From WLMZ01 sp037139095 (GTDB lineage Bacteria > Actinomycetota > Acidimicrobiia > Acidimicrobiales > Ilumatobacteraceae): a DNA stretch of 46,952 nucleotides. The translations under genes were made by a program, and so were the position numbers. Below, piece by piece: positions 40,490-46,952 of this stretch (its first letter is position 1; every line of letters starts with the position of its first letter). The stretch is taken from contig JBAXHD010000018.1 in assembly GCA_037139095.1 (NCBI GenBank), forward strand, positions 1-46,952, in the 5' to 3' direction. The notes under the pieces were generated by a model. It was given only the letters and a program-made list of their open reading frames with translations, searched no databases and was not told the DNA's origin.

Positions 40490-41523
40490 AATATCTCGCG
40501 GTAATGCTCTGCGCGAGCCTCGCTTTCGCAGCTACGAATGCGGCGGCAACGCCCGCATGGGCTGCGGTGCCGGCGCCCTTGCCCGATCCTGTTTCAACGC
40601 CTATCGACCCCTCGCAGTCGTCGGCGGTACCCGACAGCTGGACCCTTACTCCCGAGTCGACAACTGTCGTTGCCGGTGTGCCCGGCCGAACCGAATTGTC
40701 GTATGCCGCTGAGCGCGGAGCAGCCATCCGCGACGCAGTCACATTGTCCAACTTCAGCGACATGCAGCAAACGTTTCGGTTGTACGGTGCCGATGCCGTG
40801 AACAATGTCGACGGTCGAATCGAGTACCGGTCAGGCGAGCAACTGTCTGGCGATGTTGGCTCGTGGGTCACGTTCGCTCAAGACTCGGTAGTTGTGGCAG
40901 CGCACACTCAGACAATGGTTGCGTTCGAAATTCGTATTCCATCCGAGGCCCGCTCCGGAGATCACGTAGGCGCCGTGTTTGCCAGCAACGAAAGCCTGGC
41001 CTCGGACCCCGGCAAGCAAGTCGTCACGATTGATCGTCGCGTGAGCACACGTCTGATCATGAGGGTTGCCGGTGACACCGTTGTTGACATCTCGGTCTCA
41101 AAGGTACATACCACCTATCGGCACGCGCTGAACCCGGCAGGCGGTGTCGGACAGGTTTCGTTCGACATTCAGAACCGAGGCAACGTACGTGTGGTGGGCG
41201 CCGCCCGCGCCACGCTGAAAGGGCCCTTCGGAGTTGGCCAGCAGACGGTGTCTGTTGGCGCGGTTCCCGAACTTCTTCCAGGCCAGCAGATCACAATGAC
41301 CGCCGATGTAGCCCACGTCGCCGCAGCCATGATGATCTATACCTCGGTGGCAGTCGAAGCATCGCGAGTCACCGATCTCGGTGTGTTGCAAGTTGCCAAC
41401 GGTACGGCGCGCACATTTGCGCCGCCCGTATCGGTCTTGCTGGGTGTATTGATCGTGCTCGTGGCCGCGATTGTGTTGCGCATGCGGCGAAGAAAATCGG
41501 CCGCCCCGCCGCCGACTATCTGA
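40486..41523 (+). CDS. DUF916-like anchored surface protein, second copy
   Basis: Protein of 345 residues starting with GTG in a GTGA overlap. Signal peptide (about 1-27), the same body as the product of 38442 (LSYAAERGAAIRDAVTLSNFS, WVTFAQDSVVVAAHTQTM, RSGDHVGAVFAS, FDIQNRGNVRVVG, LLPGQQITMTADV), and a C-terminal helix (VSVLLGVLIVLVAAIVLRM) with a basic tail. The two copies are clearly homologous but diverged in the N-terminal half, so the duplication is old. Paired DUF916 proteins may bind different partners: one the WxL-type protein, another the soluble binding protein. No terminator is seen after it; 195 bases lead to the next gene and hold the second PHO box. Confidence 0.82.
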   Translation: MKYLAVMLCASLAFAATNAAATPAWAAVPAPLPDPVSTPIDPSQSSAVPDSWTLTPESTTVVAGVPGRTELSYAAERGAAIRDAVTLSNFSDMQQTFRLYGADAVNNVDGRIEYRSGEQLSGDVGSWVTFAQDSVVVAAHTQTMVAFEIRIPSEARSGDHVGAVFASNESLASDPGKQVVTIDRRVSTRLIMRVAGDTVVDISVSKVHTTYRHALNPAGGVGQVSFDIQNRGNVRVVGAARATLKGPFGVGQQTVSVGAVPELLPGQQITMTADVAHVAAAMMIYTSVAVEASRVTDLGVLQVANGTARTFAPPVSVLLGVLIVLVAAIVLRMRRRKSAAPPPTI

Positions 41524-41614
41524 ACGGCAGGTGTCTTGTCTCGCCGCTGCAGTTTGATTGTTGTTCCGTGATGCGAACCTTGACGGTTTTCATAACACGA
41601 GGTAGATGTCGCAA

Positions 41615-41647
41615 GTTGGGCTGCAGTTCATGCGCAGTTCATCTCTT
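41615..41647 (+). promoter_or_regulatory. PHO box upstream of pstS
   Basis: GTTGGG (41615), GTTCAT (41626) and GTTCAT (41637) begin exactly 11 bases apart; the last two are near-perfect GTTCAYC units. This is the PhoP direct-repeat arrangement and it lies about 27 bases before a TACGGT -10 candidate. It should induce pstSCAB under phosphate limitation. Confidence 0.75.
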
Positions 41648-41674
41648 CAGCGATTAGTGGCCACCTTCGTTACT

Positions 41675-41680
41675 TACGGT
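41675..41680 (+). promoter_or_regulatory. Candidate -10 element for pstSCAB
   Basis: TACGGT fits TAnnnT; transcription from about 41687 would give a 30-base leader that contains the AAGGAG site of pstS. Inferred. Confidence 0.4.
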
Positions 41681-41718
41681 TGAGGTTGCTCAGATCCCCC
41701 AATCAAGGAGTAAACAAC

Positions 41719-42861
41719 GTGAACACTTCAAGAAGGCGTACAGGTGCCGTCGTTGGCGTCCTCGCCCTATCGCTCATCGGCGCCGCTTGCTCAAGCAGCA
41801 GCAGCTCCACCAAAGACACCACTGCCGCAACAACTCCGGTGAGCTCTGCCGCTGGAGACTCCACCACCACGGTGGCCGCAGGCCTCGACTACTCGAAGCT
41901 GTCGGGTTCGCTCGTTGCTTCTGGCGCAACCTTCCCCAAGAGCTTCTACGACGAAGCCATTGCCAACCTCGCGACTGCCGCTCCTAACCTCACCGTCGAA
42001 TACGGCGGCGGCGGATCCGGCAAGGGTCGCTCAGACCTGCAGCAGAAGGTCGTCGACTTCGCAGGCACCGACGGTGTCGTGAAGGCCGAAGACATCGCCA
42101 AGTTCACAGGCGGCGACTTCGTGTACGTACCAACCGTGATCGCACCGATCACCATGTCGTACAACTTGCCCGGCGTCGACAAGTTGCAGTTGTCGCCAGC
42201 CACCATCGCCGGCATCTACCAGCTCACCATTACCAACTGGAATGACGCTGCTATCGCAGCCGACAACCCAGGCGTCACGCTGCCAGATCAGGCCATCGTG
42301 GCCGCACGCCGTGCCGACGGTTCGGGTACCACCGACAACTTCACCAAGTTCCTCAAGGCTGCTGTTGGCCCAGACGCCGGCGGCACATGGGCACTCGGTA
42401 GCGGCTCGACAGTTGAGTGGCCAGCAGGCACACAGGCCGGTGACGGCAACAGCGGAGTCGCTCAGATCGTGAAGAGCACCACCGGCGCCATTGGCTACGT
42501 TGACCTCAGTGATGCGAAGGCCAACGGTCTCAACGTTGCATCGGTGAAGAACAAGGCCGGCAAGTTTATTGCACCAACACTCGAAGGCACATCGGCCGCA
42601 GCTGAGGGCGTCACGATCAAGGACGACCTCACCTACTTCTTGGGTTGGGCCGACGGCGATGCCGCCTACCCAATTGCTGCGCAGACATGGATCATTGCCT
42701 ACACAACTCAGGCAGATCCGGCCAAGGCCGAAGCAATCCGCGGCTTTTTGACCTACCTGTTGAACGAGGGTCAAAAGCTTGCTCCGACCATCGACTTCGC
42801 ACCACTGCCCGAGAGCCTGCGCTTGAAGGCCATCGAGAACATCGCCAAAATCGGCGCCTAA
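41719..42861 (+). CDS. pstS: PstS phosphate-binding lipoprotein
   Basis: Phosphate-binding component of the second, conventional Pst system, 380 residues. Lipoprotein signal with lipobox IGAAC (modified Cys24), then a Ser/Thr-rich spacer. The mature domain shows SGATFPKSFYDE, YGGGGSGKGRSDL, VDFAGTDGV and ARRADGSGTTDNFTKF, the loops that hold phosphate in PstS. It hands phosphate to PstCA in the plasma membrane. Start GTG at 41719 with AAGGAG eight bases upstream. Controlled by the PHO box at 41615-41647. A strong hairpin follows the stop, which would let pstS be made in excess of pstCAB. Confidence 0.96.
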   Translation: MNTSRRRTGAVVGVLALSLIGAACSSSSSSTKDTTAATTPVSSAAGDSTTTVAAGLDYSKLSGSLVASGATFPKSFYDEAIANLATAAPNLTVEYGGGGSGKGRSDLQQKVVDFAGTDGVVKAEDIAKFTGGDFVYVPTVIAPITMSYNLPGVDKLQLSPATIAGIYQLTITNWNDAAIAADNPGVTLPDQAIVAARRADGSGTTDNFTKFLKAAVGPDAGGTWALGSGSTVEWPAGTQAGDGNSGVAQIVKSTTGAIGYVDLSDAKANGLNVASVKNKAGKFIAPTLEGTSAAAEGVTIKDDLTYFLGWADGDAAYPIAAQTWIIAYTTQADPAKAEAIRGFLTYLLNEGQKLAPTIDFAPLPESLRLKAIENIAKIGA

Positions 42862-42879
42862 TCGTTCAAAATTCGACAG

Positions 42880-42909
42880 CGAGACCGGGTCCGTATGGGC
42901 CCGGTCTCG
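42880..42909 (+). terminator. Hairpin between pstS and pstC (attenuator)
   Basis: CGAGACCGGG (42880-42889) pairs with CCCGGTCTCG (42900-42909); with the inner bases the stem reaches 13 pairs around GTAT, followed by TGTTCGTTCT. Placed 18 bases after the pstS stop, it probably ends part of the transcripts and sets the high PstS to PstCAB ratio, as is usual in pst operons. Confidence 0.82.
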
Positions 42910-42973
42910 TGTTCGTTCTGGCGAAGGTTGCGGTGTCATATGATCGCGAAAGCACATGCGCAGGAAGGTGCCA

Positions 42974-43930
42974 ATGGCTGTCACTCTCGATGACCTCAAG
43001 GGAAACAAACAGTTAGCTGATCGCACGTTTCGTGGAGCAACGCTGATTGGCGGCACAGCTATTGCTGTGATTCTCGCACTCATCGCGTGGACAATTGCTA
43101 GCAAATCGTCGCTGGCGTTTCGCACCGAAGGCCTCAGCTTCTTCACCGAGCGTCGCTGGGCGCCAGCCGACAATGTTTTTGGTGCGCTCAGTTTCATCTA
43201 CGGCACCGCTGTTACTGCCGTTATCGCAGTGGTGCTTGCAGTGCCGGTGAGCTTGGGCATTGCCCTCTTCACTACCCACCTGGCGCCGGGTTGGCTCAAA
43301 CGGCCACTCGTCGCGATGATCGACCTCGTAGCCGTAGTGCCATCAGTGGTATTCGGCCTGTGGGGCATCATCTTTTTGGCACCGAAGTTGGTGCCGGTGT
43401 TCACCAAGCTCAGTTCGTGGTCGCACGGTATACCGGTTCTCGGCAGCATTTTCGGTAAGGCGTCTGCTGGCCGCACGTTCATGACAGCGGGTTTGATCTT
43501 GGCCCTGATGATTATTCCGATCATCACCTCGATCTCGCGTGAGGTCATCTTGACCTGCCCTCCCACAGACAGCGACGGCGCGCTTGCGCTCGGCGCCACG
43601 CGCTGGGAGATGATCACCGGTGCGGTGCTCACCCATTCGGCTGGCGGCATCGTGGGCGCCGTGATGCTCGGACTTGGTCGGGCAATGGGCGAAACGATCG
43701 CGGCGGCATTGGTCATCGGTTCGTCGCCGGCCATCACCGCCAACTTGTTCTCGCCGGGCGACTCGCTGCCATCGGTGATTGCCTTCGAGTGGGGCGAGGC
43801 CACCAGCGACACCAAGCGCAGCGCGCTGATCGCGATGGGCCTCACGTTGTTCTTGATGACGTTGCTCGTCAACTTCATCGCCACTCTCGTGGTCAACCGA
43901 GCGATGAAGCGCATGCGAGGCGAATCGTGA
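42974..43930 (+). CDS. pstC: PstC phosphate ABC transporter permease
   Basis: Permease subunit of 318 residues with six predicted helices and a short cytoplasmic N terminus (MAVTLDDLKGNKQLADRTF). Seen: the PstC stretch IDLVAVVPSVVFGLWGIIFLAP and the coupling loop SDGALALGATRWEMITGAVL that contacts PstB. AGGAAGG ends six bases before the ATG at 42974, so this start is preferred over the ATG at 42956. The stop is overlapped by the pstA GTG. Works with PstA in the plasma membrane. Confidence 0.95.
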   Translation: MAVTLDDLKGNKQLADRTFRGATLIGGTAIAVILALIAWTIASKSSLAFRTEGLSFFTERRWAPADNVFGALSFIYGTAVTAVIAVVLAVPVSLGIALFTTHLAPGWLKRPLVAMIDLVAVVPSVVFGLWGIIFLAPKLVPVFTKLSSWSHGIPVLGSIFGKASAGRTFMTAGLILALMIIPIITSISREVILTCPPTDSDGALALGATRWEMITGAVLTHSAGGIVGAVMLGLGRAMGETIAAALVIGSSPAITANLFSPGDSLPSVIAFEWGEATSDTKRSALIAMGLTLFLMTLLVNFIATLVVNRAMKRMRGES

Positions 43931-44862
43931 CCGCTGCGCTCGAACCGTCTGCTAGCACTGCGCCAGCCTCCCTATTCCTGACCGATCTCACCACGGTCAG
44001 CACGCGCCGTCGAGTCAAGAACTCGGTGATGACGGCGCTGATGGGCATGTCGGTAGCAATCGTTGCTGTCGTGTTGTTCTTTGTGCTTGCCACCGTGGTC
44101 ATCAAAGGTTGGTCCATCGTGGCCAGCGAGTTCCCCAAGTGGTTTACCAAAGACATTCAGTTGTCGCCGCGGCGCCCTGGCCCAGGTATGAAGGCCGCCA
44201 TTGTGGGCACACTTGTTGCAACGGCAACAGCCACGGCTATCGCTGTTCCGCTAGGTATTGCTGGCGCCGTCTACCTCAACGAATACGGCAAGCGCTCGCT
44301 GTTTGCACGCACGCTTCGCTTCCTCTCGAATGTGATGGCTGGTGTGCCATCCATCGTGATGGGCTTGTTCATCTACGTGTTCTGGGTGGTGCCTCGCGGA
44401 GTCGACGGACTCAACGGCTTTAGCGGCGCGTTGGCGTTGGCATGTTTGATGCTGCCCATTGTGGTGCGATCCACCGAAGAGATGTTGCGCCTTGTTCCGC
44501 AGAACCTGCGCGACGCAAGCCTTGCCTTGGGCGCCACAACAAGCCGCACCACACTCACCGTTGTCATCCCCCGGGCGGCGTCGGGCATCATCAGTGGTTC
44601 GTTGCTGGCTGTTGCTCGGTCAGCGGGTGAGACCGCTCCGTTGATCTTCACGATTGGCGCTGCAAAGCGCACCAACTGGAATCCGTTCTCGGGCACCAAC
44701 ACGTCGTTGTCATTGCAGATCTACGCCAACGCCAAAGAGAGTTTCCCCACAGCGCAAGAGCGCGCGTGGGGTGCGGCGCTCACTTTGATCATTGTTGCGT
44801 TCATGTTCACGTTTGTTGCTCGGGCCCTGTCGGCTCGATTCGCCAAGAACTCCACGTCATGA
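43927..44862 (+). CDS. pstA: PstA phosphate ABC transporter permease
   Basis: Permease subunit of 311 residues, normal PstA length, in contrast to the extended copy at 24325. Seen: the helix-rich core, FLSNVMAGVPSIVMGLFIY, the coupling loop LRDASLALGATTSRTTLTVV, and the C-terminal AGETAPLIFTIGAA stretch. GTG start in a GTGA overlap with pstC; the stop overlaps the pstB ATG as ATGA. Partner of PstC and PstB. Confidence 0.95.
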   Translation: MTAALEPSASTAPASLFLTDLTTVSTRRRVKNSVMTALMGMSVAIVAVVLFFVLATVVIKGWSIVASEFPKWFTKDIQLSPRRPGPGMKAAIVGTLVATATATAIAVPLGIAGAVYLNEYGKRSLFARTLRFLSNVMAGVPSIVMGLFIYVFWVVPRGVDGLNGFSGALALACLMLPIVVRSTEEMLRLVPQNLRDASLALGATTSRTTLTVVIPRAASGIISGSLLAVARSAGETAPLIFTIGAAKRTNWNPFSGTNTSLSLQIYANAKESFPTAQERAWGAALTLIIVAFMFTFVARALSARFAKNSTS

Positions 44863-45731
44863 CCGACAACGTGCCAGCAACCGAGCATTCGGGCGACGCC
44901 TTGCGGGGCATGGCCGCCGATCAGGCGCAGGGTGTTCCCGCTGCTGCATCATTGGTCTTTCGGGTCACCAATCTCTCGGTCACATACTCAGGCTTCACCG
45001 CTGTTCGAGATGTCAACCTCGACATTCGCGCCAACGAGATCACGGCGTTCATTGGCCCGTCGGGCTGCGGCAAGAGCACTGTGCTGCGGTGCTTCAACCG
45101 CATGAACGACACCATCAAGGGTGCAATTGTGAGTGGCAGCGTTCAATACCACGACCTCGATCTGTACGGCCCCAATATTTCGGCAACGCAAGTGCGCCGT
45201 CACGTTGGCATGGTGTTTCAAAAGCCCAATCCGTTTCCCAAGAGCATCTACGACAACGTGGCCTATGGGCCGCGTCTCGGTGGCGTAAAGGACAGTGCCG
45301 AACTCGACGAGATCGTCGAAACGTCGCTTCGCAGCGCTGCGCTGTGGGACGAAGTGAAAGACCGATTGAAGTCGTCGGCGCTGGCATTGTCGGGTGGTCA
45401 GCAGCAGCGTCTCTGTATCGGCCGTGCCATTGCGGTGCGACCCGATGTCATCCTGATGGACGAACCCTGCTCGGCGCTCGACCCCATCGCAACAGCGCGT
45501 ATCGAAGACCTCATGCAAGAGATCAAAGAGCAGTACACGATCATCATCGTGACCCACAACATGCAACAAGCGGCCCGCGTCAGCGACCGCACTGCGTTCT
45601 TCAGCACCGAGGCCAACGCCGACAACGATCGGCCAACGGGTGTTCTGGTCGAGTACGGCCGCACCGACCGCATGTTCTCGTTTCCTGGCGACTCACGAAC
45701 CGAGCAGTACGTCACTGGCCGCTTCGGCTAA
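44859..45731 (+). CDS. pstB: PstB phosphate ABC transporter ATPase
   Basis: ATPase of 290 residues: Walker A GPSGCGKST (66-74), Q-loop VFQKPNPFP, signature LSGGQQQRL, Walker B ILMDEPCSALDP, switch histidine in VTHNMQQAARVSDR. The N terminus carries only about 30 extra residues, unlike the PstB at 33667. Start by ATGA overlap with pstA. The ABC core is closely similar to the other copy (same KPNPFP, LSGGQQQRLCI and CSALDP), so the two belong to one family. No phoU follows; a minus-strand glnD lies 33 bases beyond the stop. Confidence 0.96.
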   Translation: MTDNVPATEHSGDALRGMAADQAQGVPAAASLVFRVTNLSVTYSGFTAVRDVNLDIRANEITAFIGPSGCGKSTVLRCFNRMNDTIKGAIVSGSVQYHDLDLYGPNISATQVRRHVGMVFQKPNPFPKSIYDNVAYGPRLGGVKDSAELDEIVETSLRSAALWDEVKDRLKSSALALSGGQQQRLCIGRAIAVRPDVILMDEPCSALDPIATARIEDLMQEIKEQYTIIIVTHNMQQAARVSDRTAFFSTEANADNDRPTGVLVEYGRTDRMFSFPGDSRTEQYVTGRFG

Positions 45732-45764
45732 GCCTTTCGGCCGCGCCACCGCTGGCCACGGTGC

Positions 45765-46952
45765 TTACGAGCGGGTTGAAGTAATCGGCCTCAAGGCATG
45801 GGTGAGTGCCATCGTGATCTCGGTGACATCTTCAGGCGACGTCACCTTGTTGCCGTGCTGATCGCGCACGTAGAACGCGTCGACCACGTCGTTGCCCAAT
45901 GTGGTCACCTTCGCGCTGGCGATATCGAGATCGAGATCGGCGATGGTGCGCGTGAGTCGATACAGCAAGCCAATGCTGTCGGGGCCGGTGACCTCAATGA
46001 CGGTGTAGTTCTCCGATGCCTCGTTGAGTACGCGCACCTTTGGTTCAAGGAAATGCGGTGCCTCAACTGGACGGCGATAGCTGCGCGCCCGATCGGCGAG
46101 GCGTGACTCGATTGCGATGCGACTATTGAGCGCACGCAGCAACTCTCGCTCGACCCTGGTCCACGAAATCTCTTTGCTGAATGCCGAGGTGACTCTGAAC
46201 CGATCGAGCACGACGCCGTTCTCGCCTGCAGCTGAAGCCTCGGAGACATCGAGTCCGCATACCGCTAACACGCCGGCCACACGGCTGAATAAACCGTGTC
46301 GATCGCCGCACACCAAGGTGAGTTCGTTGCCGTCGGTGATGATCAGCGGAGCCGAGACCGCCGAGTAGCGAGCCATGAGTTCGGAGTTCACGGCGAGTCG
46401 TTCGGATGATGTGGTGACATCTTCTACTTCGCCACCAGCGAGTACATGCTCGGCGCGATCGACAAGCGTTGAGACCAGCCCTGCCTTCCATGCGCCCCAC
46501 GCCGAGCGGCCCGTAGCGATTGAGTCGGCTTCGGTAAGTGCGCCCAGTAGGTGCAGTCGCTCGATGGTGCCCGAGCAGGCAGCTACCCAGCGGATGGTTG
46601 CTGGGTCGTCGAGATCACGTCGTGTGGCGATGTCGGGCAGCAGCAGGTGATGCTCGACCAGCAACACCAAGGTCTGGGTGTCGTCGTCGTTGAAGCCCAT
46701 TCGCTGTGCGATGTCGTGCACCAAGCCCATGCCCACCACGGTGTGGTCGCCGGGATAGCCCTTGCCGATGTCGTGTAGCAATGCGCCGAGCAACAGCAGG
46801 TCTGGTCTCTCAACGCGATCGCAGAGATCGGCAGCGCGTGCAACTGCCTCAAGCAGGTGGCGATCGACTGTGAAGCGGTGATACGCGTTGCGTTGGGGAC
46901 GGCACCGATTGGGTTCCCATTCGGGCAGCAGGCGGCACCACAGGTCTGAGAT
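45765..46952 (-). CDS. glnD: GlnD, bifunctional [protein-PII] uridylyltransferase/uridylyl-removing enzyme (C-terminal part)
   Basis: Partial gene, truncated by the window edge at 46952; 395 codons and the stop are visible. Seen: LLPEWEPNRCRPQRNAYHRFTVDRHLLEA (residues 9-37 of the visible part, start beyond the window), the HD-domain HDIGKG with the metal-binding His-Asp that removes UMP, then two ACT domains (TLVCGDRHGLFSRVAGVLA and TVIEVTGPDSIGLLYRLTRT) that sense glutamine. The N-terminal nucleotidyltransferase domain lies outside. The enzyme sets the modification state of PII (GlnB/GlnK). Convergent with pstB; a weak 5-bp hairpin (CACCG/CGGTG, 45747-45763) lies between them. Confidence 0.93.
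   Translation of the reverse strand: MSDLWCRLLPEWEPNRCRPQRNAYHRFTVDRHLLEAVARAADLCDRVERPDLLLLGALLHDIGKGYPGDHTVVGMGLVHDIAQRMGFNDDDTQTLVLLVEHHLLLPDIATRRDLDDPATIRWVAACSGTIERLHLLGALTEADSIATGRSAWGAWKAGLVSTLVDRAEHVLAGGEVEDVTTSSERLAVNSELMARYSAVSAPLIITDGNELTLVCGDRHGLFSRVAGVLAVCGLDVSEASAAGENGVVLDRFRVTSAFSKEISWTRVERELLRALNSRIAIESRLADRARSYRRPVEAPHFLEPKVRVLNEASENYTVIEVTGPDSIGLLYRLTRTIADLDLDIASAKVTTLGNDVVDAFYVRDQHGNKVTSPEDVTEITMALTHALRPITSTRS

Noticed and set aside
1..46952. Search for tRNA, rRNA, insertion sequences, integrases and phage genes
   Set aside because: No cloverleaf-like segment, rRNA stretch, transposase or integrase motif was recognised by reading; short RNAs could still be missed without a covariance search.

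Overview
The window looks like a chromosomal segment of a high-GC actinobacterium. I judge it most like the Acidimicrobiia/Ilumatobacter side of the phylum, but that assignment is inference from gene content: many short-chain dehydrogenases, P450s and CoA enzymes, a Gram-positive style of surface proteins, and leaderless TAnnnT promoters. Genes are very dense, with no gap above about 250 bp. ATGA or GTGA stop/start overlaps are the rule inside operons. I see no rRNA, tRNA, CRISPR array, prophage or insertion sequence.

Left part (1-21009) is catabolic and housekeeping. 30-1741 holds an SDR and a 3-hydroxyisobutyrate-dehydrogenase-like enzyme. 1743-3709 is a P450/SDR pair on the minus strand; its promoter carries a perfect 11-bp-arm palindrome, likely an operator. 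3921-5138 is a class III aminotransferase. 5293-9876 is a four-gene minus-strand operon (FGGY kinase, P450, SDR, zinc alcohol dehydrogenase) in which three junctions are tightly coupled. 9947-11338 is a sphingosine-1-phosphate-lyase-like PLP enzyme, followed by a convergent unit of MFS transporter, SDR and VOC protein (11367-13876). 14069-15583 is a DEAD-box helicase. 15637-18529 holds a Cys-rich conserved protein, a PRC-barrel/MgtE_N protein and a divergent Nramp-type transporter whose metal-site motifs differ from the manganese type. A CoA-transferase and a nitronate-monooxygenase-like protein follow.

Right part (21182-45731), about 24 kb, is the striking region: what appears to be a phosphate-starvation surface apparatus. 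It opens with a four-unit, 11-bp-phased PHO box (21182-21225). Then come three coiled-coil or membrane-anchored accessory proteins, pstC, a pstA with two extra N-terminal helices, a membrane-anchored PstS, a giant (894 aa) anchored protein that may be a second binding protein, three small secreted proteins sharing one domain (two with LPxTG-type C termini), a sortase homologue that has lost its catalytic His and Cys, and a PstB with a roughly 225-residue N-terminal extension. A second block (35277-41523) encodes a soluble periplasmic-binding-type protein, a large protein ending in a WxL-type domain, two DUF916-like anchored proteins and an Ig-like anchored protein. A third block (41615-45731) is a conventional pstSCAB set with its own PHO box. 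No phoU or phoR/phoP is present in the window. The working model is inference: phosphate limitation induces two Pst transporters together with a wall-associated scaffold that holds several phosphate-binding proteins outside the membrane.

The right edge cuts a minus-strand glnD (PII uridylyltransferase), of which the HD and ACT-ACT end is visible.
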